Source: Paenibacillus sp. LHD-38 (GTDB lineage Bacteria; Bacillota; Bacilli; Paenibacillales; Paenibacillaceae). Taken from it: 46,267 nt of DNA. Positions within the stretch are counted from its first letter, which is position 1; each line of letters begins with the position of its first letter. Positions 8,842 to 16,792 of this stretch are shown in pieces. A program made the translations under genes and the position numbers. Under the pieces are notes generated by a model, which was not told the DNA's origin, made no database searches, and saw only the letters and a list, made by a program, of their open reading frames with translations. The DNA lies in NCBI RefSeq assembly GCF_031157315.1, contig NZ_JAVIFU010000052.1, forward strand, positions 1 through 46,267. The letters are read 5' to 3'.

Positions 8842-9268
8842 ATGGATTTGGACCCAAGTGGAAAAAGAGAGCGGATGATCAATGAATTGACCATCCGCTT
8901 TATTGCTGCATCCTTTATTCCCCATATTCATATACCTCCAAAGTCACGCTTATCATACCGCACACATGCAAGCACTGATTGCTCTTTAAGCAAGCTGATT
9001 CTAATTTTATTTGACATAAAGAATAAAGGTCACCTGTTCAATGACGAAAAGAAGTTTGAGCAGGCTGGCAACTATACATTGAACATACAAAAAGCGCTGG
9101 ATGTGGCGGAAGAGCTTTATGTTGGCAGAGTCATGATTAAATATTCAACGTTACGGGTGGGCAATATGCCGTATGTTGGTTAAAACTGAACGGCATGGGC
9201 GTGAGGTTGTGAAATATGTCGTGGAAGAAATGAACGAGATGAAGATGGTTGTCTTTAACCAGAACTGA
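8842..9268 (+). pseudogene. Frameshifted gene of unknown function
   Basis: The first frame runs from an ATG at 8842 to TAA at 9181-9183 and ends ...VGNMPYVG. The +1 frame continues without a break as ...TERHGREVVKYVV followed by EEMNEMKMVVFNQN to TGA at 9266-9268. The second half of the first frame and this tail look like one soluble protein joined by a one-base slip near 9176-9181. The first 50 or so residues look less protein-like, and no ribosome site precedes 8842, so the true start is uncertain. The family is not recognised. Decay or a sequencing error would both explain the break. Confidence 0.45.
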
Positions 9269-9298
9269 AGTCCAGTTCAACGAAAGGAGTCAAGATCG

Positions 9299-9460
9299 AT
9301 GATGACAGTTTCTATGCGTATGGGAGAATTATTATTTCCTGATACCACCCTGACTCCTTGCGAGTTCGAAAGCAGGTATCCATCCATTAACGTAACGGGA
9401 GATGCGGTTTGCCCCCCTCCCTTTGCATATCGGAGGCTTGTGTACGGTTGCCTGCTATGA
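9299..9460 (+). CDS. Short open frame of 53 codons, unknown
   Basis: A small frame beginning with two ATGs at 9299 and 9302 behind a good AAAGGAG site and ending at TGA 9458-9460. Its product (MMTVSMRMGELLFPDTTL...) matches nothing I know. It sits directly before the truncated sigK copy, so it may be the surviving 5' end of a gene lost at that junction rather than a real small protein. The ribosome site is the main support. Confidence 0.3.
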   Translation: MMTVSMRMGELLFPDTTLTPCEFESRYPSINVTGDAVCPPPFAYRRLVYGCLL

Positions 9461-9500
9461 TTTCATTCTGCATCAGTAATGTATATCCGAACCCCTTTCC

Positions 9501-10061
9501 ATGACTGGCAGCAATGAGGTCTTGTATGACTTTACATCGGTTTGTGTCCACAACGTCAAAAAATTCGACAATACAGGTGAAGATCTCGAAGATTTAATTA
9601 GTATCGGGACAATCGGTCTGATTAAAGTGATTGAGAGCTTCCAAACTGGTAAAGGCACGAAGCTCGCGACGTTTGCGGCTCGTTGTATTGAGAATGAAAT
9701 ACTTATGCATTTTCGTTCTTTGAAGAAGACTCGGAAGGACGTGTCTCTTCATGATCCGATTGGCACCGATAAGGAAGGCAATGAGATTACGTTGATCGAT
9801 ATTCTCGGCACTGAGGCGGATGATATCGTGGATAAGGTTCAGTTGAAGATTGAAAAGTCGAAGATATATAAGAATCTCGACACACTTGATGACCGCGAGA
9901 AGGAAGTTGTGATCGGCCGCTTTGGGCTGGAGCATGGCGGGGATGAGCGGACGCAGCGGGAGATTGCGGAGGAATTGGGCATCAGCCGGAGCTATGTGTC
10001 GCGGATTGAGAAGAGGGCGCTGATAAAGCTTTATCATGAGTTTTATAAGGCGAAGCGGTAG
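9501..10061 (+). pseudogene. sigK: 5'-truncated sigma-K gene, copy A
   Basis: Encodes most of the late mother-cell sporulation sigma factor. From VKKFDNTGEDLEDLISIGTI onward the sequence follows SigK, including the core-binding region 2 segment, the CIENEIL segment where skin-type elements interrupt sigK in some Bacillales, region 3 (DVSLHDPIGTDKEGNE) and the region 4 helix-turn-helix (QREIAEELGISRSYVSRIEK). The normal first ~65 residues, with the pro-sequence and early region 2, are replaced by about 19 unrelated residues. Hence it is probably non-functional and another intact sigK should exist elsewhere. Its last 67 residues match copy B near 33.7 kb at 62 positions. Confidence 0.8.
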
Positions 10062-10157
10062 TTGTTGAAGAAAAAGCTTATCTTGGGGGAAAACCTGAAG
10101 TCAGCTTTTTTTGCATTGCCCTACTTTGCGACTGCGGCTGAAGATATTGAATAAATA

Positions 10158-10370
10158 TTGATGTTTAGTCGGCTGTATCACAGGCTGACGGAGGCTGTGA
10201 ACCCCCGCTATACGGTACCAACGGGGAAGCGTTCGATGCGGAGCGGCTCCTATCTGTGCCATCGTTCCTATTGCAACCGCTACCGGGTTGCAGCAAGAAG
10301 CAGCAATACGCCGGACATCGCGACGGGGAATATCGGGTTTCGCGTCGTCGCGGATAGCGACAATGGATAG
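10158..10370 (+). pseudogene. 3' fragment of a formylglycine-generating enzyme gene
   Basis: About 65 codons equivalent to the C-terminal end of formylglycine-generating enzyme. They include the active-site segment SYLCHRSYCNRYR with both catalytic cysteines, then NTPDIATGNIGFRV. Over 53 residues it matches the complete copy ending at 15865 in 45 positions (hand count), so it is a diverged duplicate and not a recent copy. The upstream three-quarters of the gene is absent. It follows the truncated sigK directly, making two adjacent 3' gene ends. No function is expected. Confidence 0.85.
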
Positions 10371-10389
10371 CTTCCTTCTTTATTACCGG

Positions 10390-10415
10390 GCCCGCAGATA
10401 CCTGCGGGCTGTTTT
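10390..10415 (+). terminator. Rho-independent terminator after the FGE fragment
   Basis: An eight-base perfect stem GCCCGCAG / CTGCGGGC at 10390-10397 and 10402-10409, with loop ATAC, followed by TGTTTT. It closes the FGE fragment on the plus strand and lies between it and the convergent AraC gene. Confidence 0.75.
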
Positions 10416-10430
10416 GGTATGGTACCGAGC

Positions 10431-11240
10431 TCAGGTGAACAACTGGGCCGCGTCCTGCTGGTTCCCGTGGGTCATGAAGTCTGTAGGTGACATCGAGGTG
10501 TATTTCTTGAATATCCGGAAAAAGTAAGAGGTGTCATAGTAGCCTAAATAGTTTGAGATATTGGAGATGGACATGTCGGAGTTCAGCAACAGGTTACATG
10601 CTTCTATCATGCGCAATTGATGGATGTATTTGATCGGCGATTGTCCGATAACCTCTCGGAATATTGCGATCGTATAGTTCGGCGACCGCTGAATCAATCG
10701 TGCCAGATCCTTGATCTCAATCTGTTCGCGGTAGTGGTCAAGCAAATAGTGTTTTATCATATCGGCATATTTCGTTTTGATCGGAGTAACCTCGGGCTTC
10801 TCCAGTTCTCTTGCGATGATGCCGATCAGCTCTTGCAGGATGCCGTGGCAAATGAAGGTTCTAAAGTTCTCCCCCTGCCGCAGTTCCTCATACAAGCGTT
10901 CAAATCTTCGCTGCACGTACTGAAGCCTCCACAGCTTGAATTGTACAAATTTCTTAGCGTGAAGAAAAGGAATGAATGGCATGGAATCAACTTCATAGTT
11001 GAAGATGATCGTAAATTTTTGGTGTGGGCCGGAGGGGTGATTTTCTCCGGCGCGACGCGAGCCATGCGGAATAAACATAAAGTCTCCCCGTTCACCGGTA
11101 TAATCCTCGTTTTCGATCCTGTAAGAAACTTTGCCCTCCGTGACAAGAACAAGCACATTGTAATTGATAACCTCGGAATGCGTACGCCAATTCGGGATGG
11201 AATCGTCAAAATGTACAGATTTAATTGTCAGCATGAGCAT
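10431..11240 (-). CDS. AraC-family transcriptional regulator with cupin sensor
   Basis: Sugar-responsive regulator type. The N-terminal half is an AraC-binding cupin domain (YNVLVLVTEGKVSYRIE, then GDFMFIPHGSRRAG). The C-terminal hundred residues carry two helix-turn-helices: IKDLARLIQRSPNYTIAIFR and the second around MSISNISNYLGYYDTSYFFR followed by FKKYTSMSPTDF. The start is taken at the ATG at 11240, before the cupin domain; a second ATG at 11234 and an upstream one at 11291 cannot be excluded. It is divergent from the binding-protein stub and sulfatase, which it may once have controlled. Confidence 0.9.
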   Translation of the reverse strand: MLMLTIKSVHFDDSIPNWRTHSEVINYNVLVLVTEGKVSYRIENEDYTGERGDFMFIPHGSRRAGENHPSGPHQKFTIIFNYEVDSMPFIPFLHAKKFVQFKLWRLQYVQRRFERLYEELRQGENFRTFICHGILQELIGIIARELEKPEVTPIKTKYADMIKHYLLDHYREQIEIKDLARLIQRSPNYTIAIFREVIGQSPIKYIHQLRMIEACNLLLNSDMSISNISNYLGYYDTSYFFRIFKKYTSMSPTDFMTHGNQQDAAQLFT

Positions 11241-11440
11241 CACCTGTTTAATGAAAATGGTTGCCTTTATTATAGCATTGATGTTTATCACAATGTAAAC
11301 GAAAACGTGCTGAAATCTTCAAGTTAGTGTTGAAATGTACATCTTCCGGAGATTATGTACATCGACAAAGAAAAGGCCTGACTCTTATACTGAACATAAC
11401 GCTGGAAGAAGGCGTTATCATTCTAGTGGGGAAGGGATAA

Positions 11441-11680
11441 CGACACGAAACCAAGGAAGGCACCGGGCAGAACGAGAGCACGGCAAGCGGTGCCGCTGCG
11501 GGGGATTCGGGCGAATTCTCAAAGCAGGTGACGCTGCGTATCATGGACTGGAACGACAGCATCAAGACGGTCCGCGAAGAATTTATCAAGAGATTTGTGG
11601 AGAAATACCCGAATATAAAAATCGAATACACGCAGCTTCCATCCGAAAACGATGGGAATCCCGGAGCAGTCAAGGGCTAA
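11441..11680 (+). pseudogene. N-terminal stub of a sugar ABC binding protein
   Basis: A frame open between stops at 11438 and 11678 encodes a Gly/Ala/Ser-rich linker (ESTASGAAAGDSGEFSKQ), then VTLRIMDWND, REEFIKRFVEKYPNIKIEY and TQLPSEN. This is the start of the mature domain of a family 1 solute-binding lipoprotein. The lipobox and signal peptide are not found upstream and the homology stops after LPSEN, so over 80% of a normal ~430-residue protein is missing. It marks a deleted transporter between the AraC regulator and the sulfatase. Confidence 0.7.
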
Positions 11681-11748
11681 TTACTTGCAGGGAGCTGCAG
11701 CAGTTGCAGGGACGAACGACTAATAATCGAAGTAAAGGAGATTGAACG

Positions 11749-13206
11749 ATGCGAGTATTGCTGCTTGATCTTGATTCCACCAGACCTGACCATCTTGGCT
11801 GTTACGGGTATCATAGGAATACCTCACCCCATATTGACCGGATCGCCGCCGAAGGCGTCCGCTTCGATAATTATTACACGTCCGATGCGCCGTGCTTCCC
11901 CTCTAGAACCGCGCTTATGACAGGGAGATTCGGCATTCATAACGGGGTTGTCGGTCACGGAGGGACAGCTGCGGATGTGCGCCATGAAGGCGAATCCCGC
12001 GAGTTCCGCAGCAGGCTGGCCAGTGAAAGCTTCCCTTCCCTATTCCGCAGCGCGGGGATGAAAACCTCACTTGTCAGCCCGTTCGGAGAACGGCACACCG
12101 CCTGGACGTTCTATGCCGGCTTCAATGAAATTTACAATACGGGCAAGGGCGGCATGGAGTCGGCCGAGGAGGTGACGCCGGTCGTGCTCGATTGGCTTGA
12201 GCGCAATGCCGAGCAGGATGATTGGATGCTTTACGTAAACTATTGGGACCCGCATACGCCATATCGTGCGCCGGAGGAATTTGGGAACCCGTTCAAGGAC
12301 GATCCGCTTCCGGAATGGATTACCGATGATATATTTGCAACGCACCGGGAAAAGGTGGGACCGCACAGCGCGCACGAGATCAACATGTATAACAACCGTA
12401 CCTCGCCCCAATATCCCCGTTATCCCGGGGAGCTTATGGACCGGAATGATCTCCGCCGCATGATCGACGGGTACGATTGCGGTGTGCGCCACATGGACGA
12501 TAACATCGGCATGATTCTGAACGCGATGGAGAAGAAAGGCATTCTGGACGATACCGTAATTATTATAACGGCTGATCACGGAGAGAATATGGGCGAGCTT
12601 GGCATCTACGGCGAACATGGTACGGCAGACCAAGCGACATGCCGGATCCCGATGATCATCCGCTGGCCGGGCTGCATAGCCGGACATGTGGATAAAGGCC
12701 TTCACTACCATCTGGATTTGCCGCCGACGATGGCGGAGCTGTTGGGACTTCAGCCGGCGCCGAGCTGGGACGGCCGCAGTTATGCCGGCTCGATCCTGAC
12801 GGGCGAAGATACGGGACGCGACAGCCTCATTATTTCGCAATGTGCACATGTGTGCCAGCGCAGCGTAAGGTTCGACGAATGGCTCTACATCCGCACCTAC
12901 CACGATGGCTATCATTTGTTCGACAAAGAGATGCTGTTTCATATCAAGGATGACATTCATGAGCTGCACAACTTGGCTTCCGTCCGCCCTGACATATGCA
13001 GAGAGGCTGCATACCGCCTGCTCGACTGGCACGATCAGATGATGATGTCGATGGAGCACGATACTGACCCGCTCTGGACCGTCATGCGGGAAGGCGGGCC
13101 CTATCATGCCAAGGGCAATCTCAGCGAATATGCCGAAAGACTTATCGAGTCGGGCAGAGAACGTTACGTGGAGGAATTGAGAAAGAGGCATCCACAAGAG
13201 AATTAG
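11749..13206 (+). CDS. Cys-type sulfatase
   Basis: A 485-residue member of the sulfatase family that hydrolyses sulfate esters, probably on carbohydrates given the context. The activation motif C49-F-P-S-R, followed by TALMTGR, is the site where an FGE converts Cys to formylglycine. Metal-binding elements are visible at the N-terminus (LLDLDSTRPDHLGCYGY) and at IIITADHGENMGELG with EHGT downstream. No signal peptide is present, so it should act in the cytoplasm on imported sugars. The ATG at 11749 follows AAAGGAG. A complete FGE is encoded 1.7 kb downstream. The natural substrate is unknown. Confidence 0.95.
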   Translation: MRVLLLDLDSTRPDHLGCYGYHRNTSPHIDRIAAEGVRFDNYYTSDAPCFPSRTALMTGRFGIHNGVVGHGGTAADVRHEGESREFRSRLASESFPSLFRSAGMKTSLVSPFGERHTAWTFYAGFNEIYNTGKGGMESAEEVTPVVLDWLERNAEQDDWMLYVNYWDPHTPYRAPEEFGNPFKDDPLPEWITDDIFATHREKVGPHSAHEINMYNNRTSPQYPRYPGELMDRNDLRRMIDGYDCGVRHMDDNIGMILNAMEKKGILDDTVIIITADHGENMGELGIYGEHGTADQATCRIPMIIRWPGCIAGHVDKGLHYHLDLPPTMAELLGLQPAPSWDGRSYAGSILTGEDTGRDSLIISQCAHVCQRSVRFDEWLYIRTYHDGYHLFDKEMLFHIKDDIHELHNLASVRPDICREAAYRLLDWHDQMMMSMEHDTDPLWTVMREGGPYHAKGNLSEYAERLIESGRERYVEELRKRHPQEN

Positions 13207-13242
13207 CAGTGAAAATGTTGAAAGAATAAACGTTTGAAGAAA

Positions 13243-13330
13243 CGCCATCAGTCCTTTTAAATCAATTTTCATGAGAGAGTTGTTCTCTTCAGTGAAAAAG
13301 TGATTTAAAGGATTTCTGGTGGCTTTTTTT
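13243..13330 (+). terminator. Long hairpin terminator after the sulfatase
   Basis: GCCATCAG plus a CCTTTTAAATCA-like arm (about 13243-13264) pairs with TGATTTAAAGG and the CTGGTGGC end (13301-13323). An eight-base T run follows at 13324-13331. The 36-base loop contains a weaker inner stem. The stem is imperfect, but placement and T-tract suit termination of the sulfatase transcript. Confidence 0.65.
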
Positions 13331-13479
13331 TGGCAGGAGACAAAAAAATATTTGGTGTTGAGAGCAGCTGCGGGTTTCGTGTCACGACCGGATAAATCAA
13401 AGGGAACGGGATCTTATTGCCCGTTCTTATTTTTTTACATCGGATCATGTTCACATCTTTCTACCACCCTCACTTAATA

Positions 13480-13610
13480 CCGAAATGAAATTAAGATAAG
13501 TTTTAATATCGGAATATTTGGTAATTCAGTAAAAATACCATGTTTATTTTGATATAAATTCTTTTTAATTGTTTTATCAGTAATCCTTTATCCCGAAATG
13601 AAATAAAGAT
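13480..13610 (+). promoter_or_regulatory. Direct repeat upstream of the chromate transporter
   Basis: The 18-base element CCGAAATGAAATTAAGAT (13480-13497) recurs as CCGAAATGAAATAAAGAT (13593-13610) with a single difference, 113 bases apart, in the AT-rich region before the first chrA-like gene. The second copy ends 34 bases before the start codon. Both copies are seen directly; a role as operator sites is inferred. The rest of 13331-13644 shows no gene. Confidence 0.5.
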
Positions 13611-13644
13611 GGTAAAATGGATGTAATGAAAGGGGGCGGTTCCA

Positions 13645-14274
13645 GTGAAGTGGTTTTTTGCGCATTTTGGTAACCTTAACCAGCTTTTTTGGACGTTCTT
13701 CAAGATTGGTCCATCCAGCTTCGGCGGTGGTTTTGCCATGATGCCGATTATCGAACGGGAGGTTGTCGTCAAGCGTCAATGGTTTACAGAAGATGAGATG
13801 GCCGATATGCTGTCAATGGCGGGCATGGCTCCCGGAGGAGTCGCTGTGAATGCGGCTGCATTCGTAGGCTATCGGAAAGCAGGCGTCATCGGAGCTGTTG
13901 CGGCCATTGCGGGCGTTACACTTCCAACGTTTCTGATTGTGATCATGCTTAGTTTGACTTACCTGTTTTTACGTGACGAACCAAAAGTCCAAGCGGCCCT
14001 TAGAGGTATTCATGCCGCCGTCATTGCTTTGATCTTGATGGCTGCCTACCGAATGGCCAAAGTATCGGTGTTTGACGTGTCCACTACTTGCGTGACGACG
14101 GCCGCGCTTTTGTCGCTGCTGCTGCTCAGTATTAATCCGCTCTATGTGATCCTCCTCGGCTTAGTCGTGGGGCTGGTCATTGTTAAGAGTAAAGAGTGGA
14201 TCGGTCTCGAGGTTCGAACCGAGAGAATGGGTATCAATGCGAAGTCATTGCGGGAGCCCGAATACTTTATCTGA
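13645..14274 (+). CDS. chrA: Chromate transporter, first short-chain subunit
   Basis: A 209-residue CHR-family membrane protein. Short-chain CHR proteins work as pairs of half-size subunits exporting chromate. Visible family features are FFKIGPSSFGGGFAMMP near the N-terminus, the downstream MAGMAPGGVAVNAAAFVGY, and about six hydrophobic segments. It starts with GTG at 13645, preceded by AAAGGGGG. The second subunit follows after a few bases. Some CHR proteins may have other anion substrates, so chromate is a family-based assignment. Confidence 0.9.
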   Translation: MKWFFAHFGNLNQLFWTFFKIGPSSFGGGFAMMPIIEREVVVKRQWFTEDEMADMLSMAGMAPGGVAVNAAAFVGYRKAGVIGAVAAIAGVTLPTFLIVIMLSLTYLFLRDEPKVQAALRGIHAAVIALILMAAYRMAKVSVFDVSTTCVTTAALLSLLLLSINPLYVILLGLVVGLVIVKSKEWIGLEVRTERMGINAKSLREPEYFI

Positions 14275-14292
14275 CGATTGGAGGTGCGAGTC

Positions 14293-14826
14293 ATGCTGTG
14301 GGAATTATTTATTACCTTCTTTAAGATTGGCTCCGTTTCATTTGGCGGAGGCTATGCTGTCATTCCATTGATTCAATATGAAATTGAAGCCCACGGCTGG
14401 CTGACGAACAGCGAATTTCAGGAAGCGGTTTCACTTGCCGGTATGGCGCCAGGTCCGATCGCAACGAACAGTGCTACCTTGATCGGGTATAAGTCGGCTG
14501 GATTGGCTGGGGCTGTCGCGACGACGTTAGGCATGATTCTGCCTTCACTCGCCGCCGTTATTTTGCTGGCCGCCGTATTTTTTCGCCAAAGCCGCAGCAA
14601 ATGGTTCCGATCAACCTTTTATGGTCTTCGTCCTATCATTACCGGACTTATTATTTATGCGGCCATCTATTTTGGCTTCCTTAATGGGCGTGAGGCGGGA
14701 TTCACATGGAAGACTTTCGTTACGCTTGCGATATGTTCCGGGTGTATGTTTTTGATGATCAAGTATAAACTTCATCCTATCGCCGTTATCGCTGCAGCAG
14801 GGGCGGCAGGAATTATTCTATTCTAA
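14293..14826 (+). CDS. chrA: Chromate transporter, second short-chain subunit
   Basis: A 177-residue partner of the preceding half-size CHR protein. It has FFKIGSVSFGGGYAVIPLIQ and LAGMAPGPIATNSATLIGYK, each the equivalent of the matching motif in the first subunit, and about five to six hydrophobic segments. The ATG at 14293 follows GGAGG; an in-frame TTG at 14278 is too close to the previous stop to have its own site. The two genes form a two-gene operon, a common layout for SCHR pairs in Firmicutes. Confidence 0.9.
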   Translation: MLWELFITFFKIGSVSFGGGYAVIPLIQYEIEAHGWLTNSEFQEAVSLAGMAPGPIATNSATLIGYKSAGLAGAVATTLGMILPSLAAVILLAAVFFRQSRSKWFRSTFYGLRPIITGLIIYAAIYFGFLNGREAGFTWKTFVTLAICSGCMFLMIKYKLHPIAVIAAAGAAGIILF

Positions 14827-14881
14827 ACGAATGATTAATGAATCATGAATACGCATCATATGTGTGGAGGGAGGTGAAGGC

Positions 14882-15865
14882 GTGGAACAAATGAAATCCT
14901 GCTGTGCGGTAAGCAGGCAGCAAGCGAACATTGAGCCCAGTGTTATAGCGGTCCCAGCGCCGTCACAAACTGCCGTTCCGGCGCCGGATCACATCGACTT
15001 GGATTGGGTTATCATACCGGGAGGTTCCTTCGAAATGGGAACAATTACTAGCGAAGGGTTTCCAAGCGATGGGGAAGGTCCGGTTCGGAGGGTTGAACTC
15101 GAATCCTTCAAAATCACGGCTTGCGCCGTGACGAACGCGCAGTTTCGGGCATTCGTGGATGCAACCGGATATCAAACTGAAGCAGAAAGCTATGGATGGT
15201 CATATGTCTTCCATTTGTTGGTATCTGATGAAACGAACATCAGGGTTAAGAACGTACCGCGGCAAGTCCCCTGGTGGCTTGTCGTTGATGGAGCAAATTG
15301 GAATAACCCGGAAGGGCCGGATTCGAGCATAGAGGATCGTATGGATCATCCGGTCGTTCATGTCTCTTGGAATGATGCCGCGGCGTTCTGCTCCTGGTCC
15401 GGGACAAGACTGCCGACGGAAGCGGAATGGGAATATGCGGCACGAGGCGGTTTACAGGGCAGGACCTATCCTTGGGGAGACCTGCTCAAACCGGACGGCA
15501 GGCATATGTGCAATATTTGGCAGGGAAAGTTCCCGATTAAAAATAATGCAAGCGATGGCTATATAGGCACGGCTCCTACTCGGTCGTATGAGCCGAACGG
15601 TTACGGACTGTATAATATGGCGGGCAATGTGTGGGAATGGTGTGCGGATTGGTTCAGTCCTGCCTATCACCGCCAAACGTCGTCAGTTAATCCGCGATAT
15701 ACACAGGATACAGGCAAAAGGTCGATGAGAGGCGGTTCGTATCTGTGCCACCGCTCTTACTGCAACCGCTACAGGGTAGCAGCAAGAAGCGGCAATACAC
15801 CGGACAGCTCAACGGGCAACATGGGCTTCCGCGTGGCCGCGGACCTGATCCCTAAAGCAACTTAA
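14882..15865 (+). CDS. Formylglycine-generating enzyme (sulfatase activator)
   Basis: Oxidises the Cys of a sulfatase CxPSR motif to formylglycine, which is needed for sulfatase activity. The product has about 327 residues and opens with a Cys-rich MKSCCAVSRQ-type leader. It has the FGE-sulfatase core: WVIIPGGSFEMGT, HPVVHVSWNDAAAFCSWSG, RLPTEAEWEYAARGG, YPWGD, GLYNMAGNVWEWCADWF and the catalytic pair C289/C294 in SYLCHRSYC. GTG at 14882 is preferred because GGAGGGAGGTGAAG precedes it; ATG 14891 is the alternative. The Cys-type sulfatase at 11749-13206 is the evident client, although the chromate genes lie between them. Confidence 0.95.
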   Translation: MEQMKSCCAVSRQQANIEPSVIAVPAPSQTAVPAPDHIDLDWVIIPGGSFEMGTITSEGFPSDGEGPVRRVELESFKITACAVTNAQFRAFVDATGYQTEAESYGWSYVFHLLVSDETNIRVKNVPRQVPWWLVVDGANWNNPEGPDSSIEDRMDHPVVHVSWNDAAAFCSWSGTRLPTEAEWEYAARGGLQGRTYPWGDLLKPDGRHMCNIWQGKFPIKNNASDGYIGTAPTRSYEPNGYGLYNMAGNVWEWCADWFSPAYHRQTSSVNPRYTQDTGKRSMRGGSYLCHRSYCNRYRVAARSGNTPDSSTGNMGFRVAADLIPKAT

Positions 15866-16098
15866 ATGCTATCGAAATGGAATAAATGATTCTAGGCAGC
15901 CGGTTGCAGCGGCGTATCCTCTAACGGAATAGGAGATTTACGGTAGTTAACGACACGGATTTAAAGATTCATAATGAGCTTTTTTTCTTCATGAATGTGG
16001 TTGGGATCTGTATTCCAGAGTAGTGGATCTGGCTGTTAGTAGAATCTTAGGTGGTAGACTATTAATCGTTTTCTGAAGAAACTAGGAGGTACTAATCC

Positions 16099-16278
16099 AT
16101 GTATCACGTATTGGTAGCGGAGGATGAGATGTTGATTCGGAACGCGATTGTCGAGATGATTGAGCGGTTCGACCTTGATTTTAAATTGGTTGCACAAGCG
16201 AGCGACGGCATAGAGGCTTGGAACCTAATCAATGAATATTGACCGGATGTGGTCATTACCGATATCGTCATGCCCGGT
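16099..16278 (+). pseudogene. Response-regulator stub with nonsense codon
   Basis: Starts with a good AGGAGGT site and ATG, and encodes the receiver start MYHVLVAEDEMLIRNAI. A TGA at 16240-16242 stops it after 47 codons. The same frame continues with PDVVITDIVMPG, the phosphoacceptor strand, so the stop is a point mutation within a YesN-type receiver. Sequence identity to a receiver ends near 16278, where IS110 sequence in the opposite orientation begins. The rest of the regulator is gone. The 233 bases before it (15866-16098) hold no recognisable gene. Confidence 0.8.
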
Positions 16279-16560
16279 TGGTTCCATCCCGACGACGGCT
16301 GCGCTTAAATGATGGGTGGTTTTCAAATTTTGAATCCATAGCAAAAGATTGTGAAACCCCTCCTCGTCATTAGAAAAGGATAAGTAGTCTCCGATGATGA
16401 TGCCACGAAAATTTACAGCGCGCGCAACATGCATCTGCTGGGCGATGTCGATCCCGACAACTAAATGCTGAGCAGTAATTTTTTCAATGAGTTGATTTTG
16501 TTTGTCCTGCGATTTAAACTTCATAGTAGAGCGTCCTCCTGGATGATGGGATTTTTAGGG
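16279..16560 (-). mobile_element. IS110-family transposase remnant
   Basis: On the minus strand an ATG at 16524, preceded by AGGAGG, opens the N-terminal RuvC-like (DEDD) part of an IS110 transposase: HLVVGIDIAQQMHVARAV, then LLLWIQNLK and AAVVGMEPTGH. The frame then enters the response-regulator stub in reverse, so only about 80 of some 400 residues remain. The left part was lost together with the regulator's 3' half. No terminal repeats are expected for this family. The element is inactive. Confidence 0.8.
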
Positions 16561-16639
16561 CTATGACCCGTTGCGTACTCCCATCGTACCGAGGCGCTTC
16601 TTTTTTTTGCAAAGCTGATAATTAACGCTCTACAGGAAT

Positions 16640-16735
16640 GCTAACGGGAAACGATAGCTCAATAAAGACACGACGGCAGCCGGCCACACGATCGGCTGCC
16701 GTTGCCCGTTGAAGTAACGGGCAGTTACGCGTAAC
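16640..16735. repeat. Intergenic repeat, copy 1
   Basis: Contains CTAACGGGAAACGATAG, then an inverted pair CGGCAGCCG / CGGCTGCCG, then TGCCCGTT-GAAGT-AACGGGCA, which can form a second hairpin. A related arrangement occurs at 17739-17837, so the methyltransferase gene is bracketed by two members. I read it as a dispersed intergenic repeat; similarity beyond the shared blocks is modest. Confidence 0.5.
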
Positions 16736-16792
16736 AACGCATTCGTTCAAAATTGTGGTATCATCTAGTAAATGGTTTAGGAGAGTGTTTCC

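Noticed and set aside
12067..13272. 401-codon minus-strand open frame opposite the sulfatase
   Set aside because: The plus strand encodes a clear sulfatase with its catalytic motif; the antisense product is His/Val/Arg-rich and matches no family.
13243..13330. Long hairpin after the sulfatase as a riboswitch
   Set aside because: It lies at the 3' end of a gene, ends in a T-run and has no recognisable aptamer; a terminator is the simpler reading.
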